Assembly (NCBI RefSeq): GCF_014898055.3
Contig: NW_023601433.1
Coordinates: 15,238,141 to 15,302,140 of the forward strand
Reading direction: 5' to 3'
DNA: 64,000 bases
Origin: Talpa occidentalis
Taxonomy: Eukaryota; Chordata; Mammalia; Eulipotyphla; Talpidae
Part shown: positions 38,701 to 50,700 of the stretch, one piece after another
How positions within the stretch are numbered: the stretch's first letter is position 1
How the letters are laid out: the number at the start of each line of letters is the position of its first letter
Notes under the pieces: model-generated
Seen by the model: only the letters and a program-made list of their open reading frames with translations
Told to the model about the DNA's origin: nothing
The model's database searches: none
Program-made: the position numbers and the translations under genes

Positions 38701-41700
38701 GGCGGCGCCGGTTCGATCCCCGGCTGCTCCCCGGCCACCAGCGAGGGTCCCACATGGCGCGCAGACCTCTCCTGCCGCCCGCTGCTCCCCTCAGCAGTGT
38801 ACTTCGGTCCTTCTGCCTGCTCTGCTTCCCGCTCTGGCTCTGGTGAATTCTCTCACCCTCCCGCACTTCTGACTGTACCCAGTGCATGTATAAACAAAAA
38901 ACAAACAAATAAATAAATAAATAAATAAATAAACATGCCTCTATAAAAAAAAAAAAAAAAAAAAAAAGAAACACCATATACAAAAAGTAACTCAAAATGG
39001 ATTAAAGATTTGGACTTCAGAACTGAGACCATACAATACATAGAAGAAAACACAGACAATATGCTCCTTAACATCAGTCTTAGAGATGTGTTTGGGGACA
39101 AAATGTGAAGTGTTTGGGAAACAAAATCAAAAATAAACAAATGGGACTATTAAAACTAAAATGCTTCCGCACAGTGAAAGAAACTTGCATCAAAATGAAA
39201 AGACATCTTACTGAATAGAAGAAAATATTTGCACACCATATGTCTCAAAAGGGCTAATATTCAAAATATACAACAAACTTATAAAATTTAACAACAAAAC
39301 CTGATTAAAAATACAGGCGAGGGAGAAAGGTATGCAAAGTTTTAGGTGTGATGTGTTATGTTGCTAGCTTGATGGTGGTGTTGGTTTCCTTGGTGTGTAC
39401 ATATGTCAAAACTCATTAAATTGTTCACTTTAAATATGTGCCGTTTATTGTATGTCAACTACACCGCAATGAAGCAAATTAAAAAATGAAAAGGTGGCTA
39501 GAGTTGCAATTGATACTTAATCAGCAAAAGTTTTTTTCCCTGATGGCACACTAATTTTCCCTAACTTTTCATTTTTAAAACTGTTCTTATAGAGCAGCTA
39601 AACACTAGCACTTAATGAATTGCCTGTCCTTTAGGAACTATACTGTCATCTGACTTTGCCAAGGCTATTTTCACCTAAGGAGAAGAGAAACGTTTCTGCA
39701 AGAAAATAATTGTGCCTCCACCTGCACGTTCATTCTCCTGCAAAATTAACCTGCCTGGAACAAGGGTTTTCCTCTTAAAACCTGAGTTGCTTGCACATGG
39801 AATTCTTGGAATAAATTATTTTCACTGGGACTTGGTGTCCTTATAATTCTAGCTCATTAATTTAACATCCGCTTATTTGTTTCTTGAATATTATCAATGG
39901 GTGTGTGACTCATCCTGGATGACACCAGATGGTCAGCTCCTGCTGTGACAAGTCACTTGCACTGTGTCCCAGGACTCACTTCCTCCAGGGACTGGCTCCC
40001 CAGCACACTGCTCCCTTTTAGCACGGACTCCCTGCTCCTGTGTCACCAGCTCTCCCTGCCCCTCTGCATCTCAACCTTCCCCCTACCTGAGGTTCAGATC
40101 AGCTTCCACTCAGAATGCTTTGACCCCCAGTTCTGGAATCCACAACATACCTGATCTGTTGCAAACTCATCTAGCAATGAAATACAGCACTGTCTTTTTC
40201 ACTGATTGCATGCCATGTGCTAGGACCCATGTCCTAACTTGTCTCCAATCTTTTTTTAAAAAAGATTTATTTATTCATGCATACAAAAACTGGGGTACAG
40301 GCCAGAGGTATAGGGAGTGAGCGGATTCACCAGAGACAGATTGGGGAACAGAACAGGCAGATTGACCGAAATACACTGCTGAGGGGAGCAGTGGGAGAGA
40401 CAGAGAGGTCTGCTGCACCATGTGGGTAGCTCCCTGGCTGGCTGGGGATCAAACTCGTGCTGCAGAGGCTGCAGATAGCTTCATAGTGCGATGCTTAACC
40501 CCTTGTGTCACCAGGGAAGCCCCTTGTCTCTGATCTTTACAAGATCATCACAAGGAAAGTATTTTCTTTTTTTTTTAAGATTTATTTATTTATGCATACA
40601 AGAGCTGGGGTACCGGCCGGAGATGTGAGGGGTAAGAGGATTTACCAGAGACAGAGCGGGGAACAGAACAGGCAGATTGACTGAAGTACACTGCTGAGGG
40701 GAGCAGCAGGCAAGTCAGGAGAGCTCTGCTGTGCCATGTGGGTAGCTCCCTGGCTGGCTGGGTATCGAACTCGTGCTGCAGTGGCTGCAGATTACTTCAT
40801 AGATTGCGTCTTAACCCTTGCACTACCAGGGAGGACCCTAGAGAGTGACCCAGAGAGTGGGTTATTGGCTCAATGTAGTAGAGCGGGAAATCTACCCTTG
40901 GGACACATCATGACTCTTCCGTGTGCCACCTCATGGCCCTGGGGTCAGTGGCCAGCATGGCAGGGGTGGAAGAAGGGGCCTCCTAGATGTGGAGAACTCC
41001 TTTGCAAGGTCTGCACACTCATCATGCCTCCCGTTGCTGCTTGGCAGTGGGTGCTGCTGGGTTTGGCACCTGCCCACTTTGCTGTGCCCAGCAGGTGGCT
41101 TCAACTGACTTAGAACAATGCTCTAAATCCCACACATAACTCACCAGCAAGATTCAACATCATGACTAAATCCATAACCCTCGTGAGGATTAAAAACCTG
41201 AGCAAATAAAAGAATCCCTCCAAGCCAGGCTGCCTGACTTGCTGCTCTTTTTCCAGACTTCAGTGTGTCTCCCAGGGCAGTGGGCAGGGTGGTTCTGCCC
41301 TCCTGGGGTACAGGGCATCTCAGCTGCCGTTGCACAGAGAAACAGTGTTAGTGCGACTCACCTAATCCCCACCAGGTTCATGCTCGCACGCTCTCAGGCT
41401 GCTAACCTGGTTCCTCCAGATGGAAGCAGAGGTTATGGAAGGAAAAGAATGAACACAGGAAGGGGGGCCTTGGCTCTAAATTAAGCTCCAGTGCACATAG
41501 ACAAACCCCCCTCTCTTGCAGGAAAAACACAGACTTCTCTCTGCTCCCCTTGTCATATTTGTGTATAATCCACCCGTGACAAGGAGACACCGATACCCAC
41601 GCACACCTTTCACTCTCCATGAGACCTGCTTCAAGCTCAAGTCAGGAACAGAACTTCTGTTGCTACTCATTTTTAATCTCAGCCTGAAATGTTTCTCCTC

Positions 41701-44700
41701 TGTAATGTATTTTGTATGCATCTAAAATTTTAGTATAGTAGTAATTTTCACCCACACCATCACCACCGGTTCGACCTAGTACAGAGAACCTAATTTGTAA
41801 AGAAATAAACAAGCGCAGATTACAGGCAGCATGCATGTGCAGGCACTGGGTACTGACTGGGGTGTGTGAGCAATGAGCTTGGGAATTGGTGACCCTGCTG
41901 TGAGGACAAAGGGCGGGGACCCTGCTGGAGGAAGAATCTGGATCTGAATCCCAGGTCTCCCTTGCACTAGCCAAATGACTGCAGCACATCACTGCATCTG
42001 CCTGGGATTCTACGCCAGCATGTGAAGTGGGGAAAGAAGCCGTGTCTCGGAATGAGGGTGAACAGGACGGTAGACATGAAGCTATTAGCACGGGAAACGG
42101 TAGAAGTGCCATGACATGGGCCCTAAAGGAGGGTCTGTCCAGGCAGAGCACCTGCAGTAGACAGATTGAGAGATGGGGAAAGTGGGGCTACAGGGGACCC
42201 TGGAGAAGTCCCCTGGCCTTCCTCCCTGGGGCAGGCATTTGATAGACCCAAGGCACCCCAACACATGCAATTGTTCTCTGGCACACAAACCCTTTGGGCC
42301 CCCAGAGTCCTGTATCAAGTATAGCTCAAGGCCCACCTTTTGCAGATGAGCAGATGTTTTGTTGCAAAGCTACCTGCTGACAGCACTGCAGCAGAGCTCG
42401 GGGTTTCCTCCTGAGCCAAGATCCTGCTGTGGGGGGTCATGCCCTCCAGTCCCACCCACACATTATTGTCAGAGTAATGCAGGAGATTTCTGAACCCACC
42501 TCCAGGATAAATCTTCCCCTATCCAAGACTCTTGCTGCTCTGAACAATGTGAGCTGTCTGACCACGTCTAATGAGGCAGGTGGAGGCACCTCAGCCCAGA
42601 GCCTGAGTCCAGCCCTCTGGTCACGAGTCAAATCTCGGCAGCATCTCATGTCCTTGCGTCTTAGCTGCTGCATTTGCAAAATGGAATCGTGATAGAACCA
42701 AAGCTGGCAGCTTAGTGAGGGTTCCCTGAGATGCCCCCAAGCCCCAGCACATGATGCATACACAGGGTGGGCTCTGTGTTTGATGCTCCAACGCTGATGC
42801 TGCGGGCAGAGGGGCTGGTTTCACACCCTCCCATCACCCGCACCACAGCACCCTTGCCCTCTGTCATTATAAGCAGTCACGGGGCAAGGCAGGTTGGGCC
42901 TCAGACCTTAAGATCAAAGTGTCCACGTCTAAGATATCTATAAGATATCTTTGGTCACGGAGTGGTGACTGGCCAGAGTCCCAAGGCCTCGTCATGGCCG
43001 GTCTCCCCTTCTAGGAGCCAATCTGCCTCCTGAAATGCTTCACCACTGCATTTCGCACCCCCCCCCACCGCTCCTCCAGGAGACTCTGTGCCCATGCTGT
43101 GCTGCTCAAAGCATCCGTGAGGGTCAGCAGCAGGCCTGTCCACGCTCAAAGGCAGGTCAGGGCTGAAGCAAACACTCCGGAACCTCCTCCCTTCTACTTC
43201 ACTTGTCATATTCTGGCCAAAGAAAATCCTTTATGATATCAAGCAAAAGCTCAGTTCTTGAGGTGCCCAGATTAAATATTGTTTCTGGGTGTGTCTGTGA
43301 AGGCGTTTCTGAAGCCATTAATATCTGAATCTGTGGACTCAGTAAAGCAGAGGGCCCTCCCCAAGGTTGTGGGCTCCACCCAATCCTCTGAGGGCCTGAC
43401 TAGACCACAAGGGGCAGCAAGGAGGAGTCACCCTTTCGTCTGCCTCACTGCTGAGCCGAGACATCTCACCTCAAATTCTCAGTCCTCAGCTTAGGGTGCA
43501 CGCCATAGGTTCAGGCCTTTGGATTCATACTGGGTCACACCCCTGCTTTCCTGGGTCCTCAGCTTGCAGACAGCAGATGGTGGAACTTCTCAGCCTCCAC
43601 ATCAAGTGAGCCATTTCTATAATAAATCTTTCTCAAGCTTGCTAGCTAGATGAATCAATCTTCATATATATAGATATCTATTTTTTTCTAGAGAGCTCCA
43701 GAAAGATTTATTATAGATATTGTATCATATAAATTTATAGAAAGATGTATCTATATAGAGAGATCATCCATCCATCCATCCATCTCCTATTGATTCTGTT
43801 TCTCTGGGGTCCCTAGTATAATACACTATAAATTTTAGGGTGTGTCACCACCCCAAGTGTCCCCAGAGACCTAAGTGAAGCTTCTTTCCAGAACAGCCTC
43901 ATGGCCCGAGAGCTGTTGGTATGAAAACAGGCAGAGGATGGGGCAGAAGACAATTCTGTAAGTGGTTCCACCTTGGTGATCTGTCCCAATGACAAGTTTC
44001 AGCTGACTTAGGTTGTAAAAAATCAGGGTTCTCAGGACAGACACCTCTAATGGGAAAATTGCATGACTGTATGTCTCAGTGTTCACACACCTGTAAGTCA
44101 CATGGGTGTGTTGTGTACCTATAGCTTGTCCTTATATTTCACACTTAAAATTTCAGGAATATTTGTTATATATTTAAATTTTCTATTGCGCTTTCTGGGG
44201 GCTTTGGAGGACAGGCTGTGGTATACACAATTTTAAAAAGCAGTCAGTACCTAAAAGGGGACCAAACCCCCAAGCAAAGGAAACCCCCAAGGTTGCCCAA
44301 ACTCACACCTGGAGAAAAACCCATGCCACCAAGCAGAAGAGGTCTGGGATACACTGAAGTTGACACTCCAAAACGCTGGCGTGCCCACCCTCCCCAGGAA
44401 TGTGAGGATGGGCGCGCAGACTTGTGCACGCAGGCCCGAGAGCAGAAGCCAGGAAGCTCAGATGTGCAGCAGCGATTGGGTGCAGGGGGATTCAGGTGGC
44501 TTCTCTAGGAGGCCAGGGACCCGCCCTGATTTGCGAAAGCTGAAGAGAGCAGAGGCTGCCAGCTGGGAATTCGCACCTTCTATAAAAGGATTCATTGCAG
44601 GAGGCACTGTTCATGCTCATGGTAACCAGATCAGAGCAGCTCTGGGCTCCTATTCTACGGATAGGAGCTCTCCTATCCTACAGATCCATCAGCTGTTAAA

Positions 44701-47700
44701 ACAAATGAAATGGGGCCTCCCTGGTGGCACGGGCAGTTGAGCGCCACACTGGCACTGTGAAGCTGTCTGTAGCCTCTGCAGCGTGGGTTTGATCCCGGCC
44801 GGCCGGCGAGAATCCTACAAGGTGAAGCAGACCTCTCCTGTCTCGCCCGCTGCTCCTCTCAGCAGTGTATTTTGTCAGTCTGCCTGTTCTTTTCCCCAGT
44901 CTGTCTCTGGTGAACCCTCTCACCCTCATGCACATCTGTCCTGTACCCTGGTTCTTGTATAAATAAATAAATGAATCTTTAAAAAAAAAACAAATGAAAC
45001 ATAAAGCATCCCTAAAATGACACTGATGGGTGTATGAATAAAACTACCTTCAGTCTCATCCACAGATTTTCCTGAACACATCTTTGTAGAGGGTGATCTA
45101 TGTTTTCAACTTTTTTCCTTTTTAAAGTAGAGTCATAATCAGTAAGTTAGGGAAATACTGTAGGGTAAAGAAAATGTCAGGCTTTTCTGCCCTTCCGCCA
45201 TCAGGATAGATGATGGATCCTTGTCCTGAATGCATGCCTGATGGCGGGCGCCTGGAATAGGGTGTGGGCATAGGTAGATGGGATTCAGCTGAGTTAAGAC
45301 TGCGCTTTTTAAGGGCGGCGTCACGGGGGGACACCAGCAGCAGCAGCAGCTGAAGCAGCAGCAGCAGAAGCCGAAGCTGAAGCCGAAAGAGAAGCTGAGA
45401 AGCAGCAGAACGAACGCTAGAGAGCCCAGTTAGAGTGAAGTCAGCCAGTCAGCCTCCCAGCCCCCCAGCCAGCACCCCTGCCTGCCATATGCCTGGTGAA
45501 CCCCAAATAAAAAACCTGCAAAACTACTGAGGACTCTGGCTCCTCCTTTACCCGGTCTGCATGGGATCAGAAAACCTGCCCTGTGTCCATGTCCTGCCTT
45601 ACAAATACCAACTTCTGTCAGGAGGAGGAGAACACAGAAGATGATTAATCCCACTCACGTCTGGAAAACAGAGCATGCCGTTACAGAAACATAAGTAGTT
45701 CAGTCTAGGTAGAAATCCTGCACAGCAGTTCTTCTCACACTTCTCAACATGAGTTACCCCAGGGATTCACGATGACGCTGGAGCCTTATTTAGGGCTTCT
45801 CCACTTGGTGTGAGAAGGGACCTTTCTCATTCGTGTGTTAGAGGAGAGGGCCGGGCAAATGTGTGTTAGCTGGTCCTGTCACCTAGGGGTGGGGATCTCC
45901 TTATTTTCACTGGGGGGTTACAGGCTTTCTGAGCACTGACCTCAGCCCCCCTCAGTCCCAGGTGCCTTGGGTCTCCCTTCAACAGTGATTTTCAGGCTGA
46001 ACACCACAAAGACAAGTCTCCTGAAGGTGCACAGCATTCACGAGGCCCCAGAACCAGCAAGAGGGCTCCCACCTGTGGACCCTCGGGTCCCTCCAAGCCT
46101 CTGTCTTTGATGCTTGGGACAAACAGTCCAATCCCAGCTATTGAAACCCACCCCATGACGTGGCCTGCCCCCTCAGCCTTGAAAGGCGGCGCTCAGGATA
46201 CCCGAGAAGGGTTTCCATCACCAGCCTCACCGAGCCAAGGTGGAGACTTTGGCCTCACAGACTCTGTTCTCGCAGGTTTCCTGCCTGATGGTCAAGGCGC
46301 CAAAATGCTTGATAAAGGCCGGATGAACAAACCAACTATTTGAAGTTTTGTCCAAAACAAACCTAAATCTCTAATCTTTGAAGTTGGCCTTCTTTTACCA
46401 CAGGAATGAAAGGGCTCGGTTTTTTGTTTGTTTTGCTTCTGTTTTTTAGCCAACAGCAGGTGCAACTGCTGGAACGTCAGTCATCACAGGTGAGTGGGAA
46501 CTATTTTTACTCTTTTTCTCTCAAGATATGAGTCCCATGCAGAATTTTTTGTCTGGGTAAGTGGATGTGTGTGACAAAGAATGATTTTTAAGTTTTGTCT
46601 TAATTCTTCACCTATAAACCCCATCCAGATGCACCTAAGTATCAGCTCTTGGGAACAAGAAGGAGACTGGTCCTTACCAGCAAGGACACCCTTTTCATAG
46701 TAGGGGGTGGGGTGTAGGGCATTCTGGCAGATACACTCACCCCATAGTGTTATGGCAACAGGAGAGAGGATTCAAGTTGTCATGTTTTGCAGAAGTAGAG
46801 TTTTTGTTCCCTTAAAGACAGATCCCCATATGAGGTCTGGTTATGTTCATATCATTTATAAGAGTGCACAGGTGTGCATGAATCTCTCTGCTTCCGTCTC
46901 TCGCATGTGGAGAGGGGAAGCTATAAGAAGCACTATTCCAAAATAAGAAGCAAAGTTCTGCCTTCCACTTGAGGAACACATGAAGATTGAAGCATTATAT
47001 AACCTTCCCAGTCATTCTGGTGGAATAGGGGAACAGACTCTCATACATTCAGAAACAAAATTAGGAGTAACTCAGAGAATTCAAATGCTGTGGCAGTCAG
47101 GGCCCAGTGCTGGTCTGGGGCTGTGGAAACAGGGTTGAGGAGCTTTTGCTTGCTGGGGCCTCTGCCTGCAAAGCAAGTGGAGGGAAAGGCCACTCTATCA
47201 CAGAACAGGTGTTGCTGTTCCACAGTCCACTGAACAGGATCTCTCACCTAACCTGGCACAGAGCAGGTGCTTAGTAGCCAGAGGAACTCTGGTTATTCCA
47301 GATTCTCTAGAACCTGCTCTTGCAGATACATTGGCTTGAGAACACCAGATCTTAGGCCAGGAGAGAATTCACATCCTCTCCTACACTGACTGATAATAAA
47401 GGGGCGATCCCTGGCCAGGGAGCTGACCCACATATTACATAGCAGACCTCTCCTGTCTCACCCGCTGCTCCCCTCAGCAGTGTTATTTCTGTTGTCTGCC
47501 TGTTCTGCTCCCTACTCTGTCTCTGGTGAATCCTCTCACCCCCTGCTCCTCTGGCCTACACCCCAGCTCTTGTAAGCATAAATAAATAAAATTTGAAAAA
47601 AGAATGATAATAGTAGTAATTTAATAAAGCACTCTTACTTCACTGTGCTTCTCACTCACCCTGCATATACACACTTACACACATACATGAACATATACAC

Positions 47701-50700
47701 CCATACACACCCACACCCAGCTGTGAGGAGAAATGTAGTGTCATTTGGACCTGTCTCACATGGCCAGCTCTTCCTACAGCAAAGAAGTATTTGCTCCAGA
47801 AATATACACACACAGATATAACCTGAAACTTTCTTTAATTACCAAGATAATTCAACTACAATTAGGTAAGTTGAAATTTTGATTAAATCCCCCCTTTTTC
47901 TTTTTTACAATGAAAATACAGAGAGAAAAATAACATTTATGGTGTATGTTACCATAAACAGAAGATAAATCTCTCTTGCTTTGGTTGTCTTTTCCCCTAA
48001 AGAACGACCACTCCCAATCATATAGGGAGTTACAGACACACAAAGAATTTTCAAGTTCCCATATTTTGAGATAAGATCATTTTGGATGGATATGTCAATA
48101 AAAACCTAATATCAACTTCACAGCATTTAGTTGTTTACATTAAGATCAAGTGCTTATCTCTATAAGATGATTGAAGATAGGATTCAAAGCAAAGCATCTG
48201 TGGCCAAGTCACCAGGACTAGAAACAAAATCAAATTTTATTACACAACCAAACTTACATGCAACGAATACAGTGGAAGCAACAAAACATGGCATTTCACA
48301 CATAATTATACTGCCTACCTAATCAAATTTTGAATATCCAGACTTGCTGGAATTAAAATTTTAGTCTAAATCAAGTCATTGTGTTCTCAAAATAACTTTC
48401 TTTCTCATAGTCTTTCCTGTTACGTATGTAACATCCTCCAAGAAAAGCATGAGATTGTTAAATTTGAGAATGAAAAATGCCCCACGGCATCAAGTTATGA
48501 GCCTACTGATTATCCTTCAGTATGTAAAAGAAATCCAGGAATCTTCTTGTAAAGACTTGATATCGACTGATCCAATTCCAATTAACACACCCAGCCAACT
48601 GTCTTTGCTTTCCACTTGGATGATAGATTGTTTCCTCCTTCAGTTTCACAGCAGAGAATGTAACTAATTTAATTAAAGAATAACAACCCCCAAAAGCTTA
48701 AAGAAAAAGAGACTTTAGTGAAAGAACTACCTTGCAAACCATCCTTCCTTACCTCTAGTTTTCCTATGGTACAGATAATTTTAGGAGCATGTGTAAGTAG
48801 ATACAAAAGAATAATAATATCGTCTCCTACATACTTAGTATTGTGAAGTCCTTTTTTCTAAGCTCCTTGAATTCTGTCTATTAACATGGTACAGGAAACT
48901 GTTACTGCCTTTCAGGAACCTCAGGCTGCTGTGAGTTTAGTAAAGATCTGTGTAAAGCTGAGGGGAAGCCACATGGTGGCTTAGGATAGGGGGTCTGCAC
49001 ATAAGCCCATCTTTAGAGTAGCACCCTCACACTTTCCAGCCTGGGATAGGTGTCCCATTCTAGTTTCACTTTCCTTCCTCAGCTGAGCAAATGCGTGTGC
49101 AAGCGCATGCACACAACACACACACACAGAGGCAGTTATGTGCTTTCAGCTCTTCTCGAAAATTTCACAATCGCTGCACCAAACACCATGAAGCAGATGG
49201 CCCCAGAGGTATAGCTTGGGTTGGGGCAAAAATTCCATGGGTCCAGCCAAGAGACAAACTGGTGGAACATATTTTCACAGTAAATTAACCAACAGAGACG
49301 TCACCTCCTGGACAGCCTCCCATGCCAACATGGCATGGGGTCTGGGCACCCCAGCAGTTTTCCAGGAGGCCTGCCCTGCCCATCCCCACCTGAAATTACA
49401 ACCCCTTCTTGTCTCTGGCTGCTGCTTTTATTATTTACTCTTCAGCACACACACACATTGCTGCACCACCATCTACCCACTTTACTTATTCGCTCGATCA
49501 CAGAAGCACATGAGGGCAAGCTGCTTGCCTGTTTCAATGTAGTGTCTAGACTGGCATTTAAAGCGTAGATGGTGCTCAGAAAATATTTGTTGAAAGAATG
49601 AAAAATTATAAAAAATGAGTTTCTGGAAAAAAAAAACAGATTTAAAAACAGTAGCAGTCTAGTCTAGTCTCTAATTCTGCAGACGTGGCTGTTTAAATAT
49701 CCTAGATGAGCTAATAAAGCAGCTGTACATGGGCAGCTTTATGTCCAGGGCCTCAGGCCTGCGTGTGTGAATCCACAGTGGGGGCAGTGCAGGAGGGAGG
49801 TCCTGATGCTGGAGACTCAGTGCCATCCATGTCCCTCGAGGGCACAGAACCCAGCCCTGGGTCCCACCTCCATCCTGATTTGGCCGGGGGAGGGAGCATT
49901 TTGGGGAAATAATTTGACTTCACTTTCTCCTTCTTGTTTTTAAAATGGTGTGATAATCATCATTCACAAGATTTATATTTAAATATATGTGAAGTTATTT
50001 TCAATGGTTTGCAATTCCATGGATGTTGGAGGGCTGATAAAGCCTGGCACCCAGAAGCCTGAACAAAAGTGAGATATAAGAGTTTCTTGGGCAGTGGTGG
50101 GCTCCTCTTATTTCCTCCTGGCTCAGGGCATTTGGACTCCCAACTTTTAAATCAAATGTCTATTTCTAAGTCCCAGTATATTTAGATTTCCTTTGCCAGA
50201 GACCAGATGGCTGGATGGTTTATGGTACTTGTCTCTGAGGCGCTTGTCCTTGGACAGGGGTCTGTTGCCACCACTCTGCCATGAGGCCCTGGTGCTGAAC
50301 AGTTTGTCCAATGCCCCTTATAAAGGCAACCTTATTTCTGCCTCTAAGACACCTTCTAAAGGTGCTTAAAACCCCTGGCATACAGACCCTCACCATCCTA
50401 GCCTTTGGCTTCAAATCCTTCTTTCTGGAAGCCTCCATTTGGCCTCTTAGAGGGATCACTTTCCACCCCCAGCCCACTTGCAGGAGACCCCAGGCCTGGT
50501 CAGTCCCAGGTATGTGCTGGTGAACACACCAGAGTCCTCAAGGCACAGGTCCCACTGCCTTAAATTACTAGAGCCGCCAGCGTGGCCCATGTCCCTCCTT
50601 CTTGGCGTCCTTTCCTAAACAAACAAATGAGTGATTTTGCAAATGAAGAGGGTGGATGAGTGAAGTTTCTGCCTTGTCAGCAGAGGGTGCTGGAGGGCTG

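Larger units (their letters stand above)
35500..39490 (+). repeat. Old L1 (ORF1 remnant, ORF2, 3' end) split by two SINEs
   Basis: One sense-oriented old L1 about 3.4 kb long without the inserted SINEs. ORF1 remnant (about 35865-36260) includes [20 protein letters not shown] and [21 protein letters not shown]2 reverse-transcriptase remnant (about 37810-38000) includes [16 protein letters not shown] and KVAGYKINI. The 3' end is at 39310-39490 (ACATATGTCAAAACTCATTA). Frames are broken throughout. The parts between may be deleted or from neighbouring old L1 copies, so treating it as one element is inference. Confidence 0.75.
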
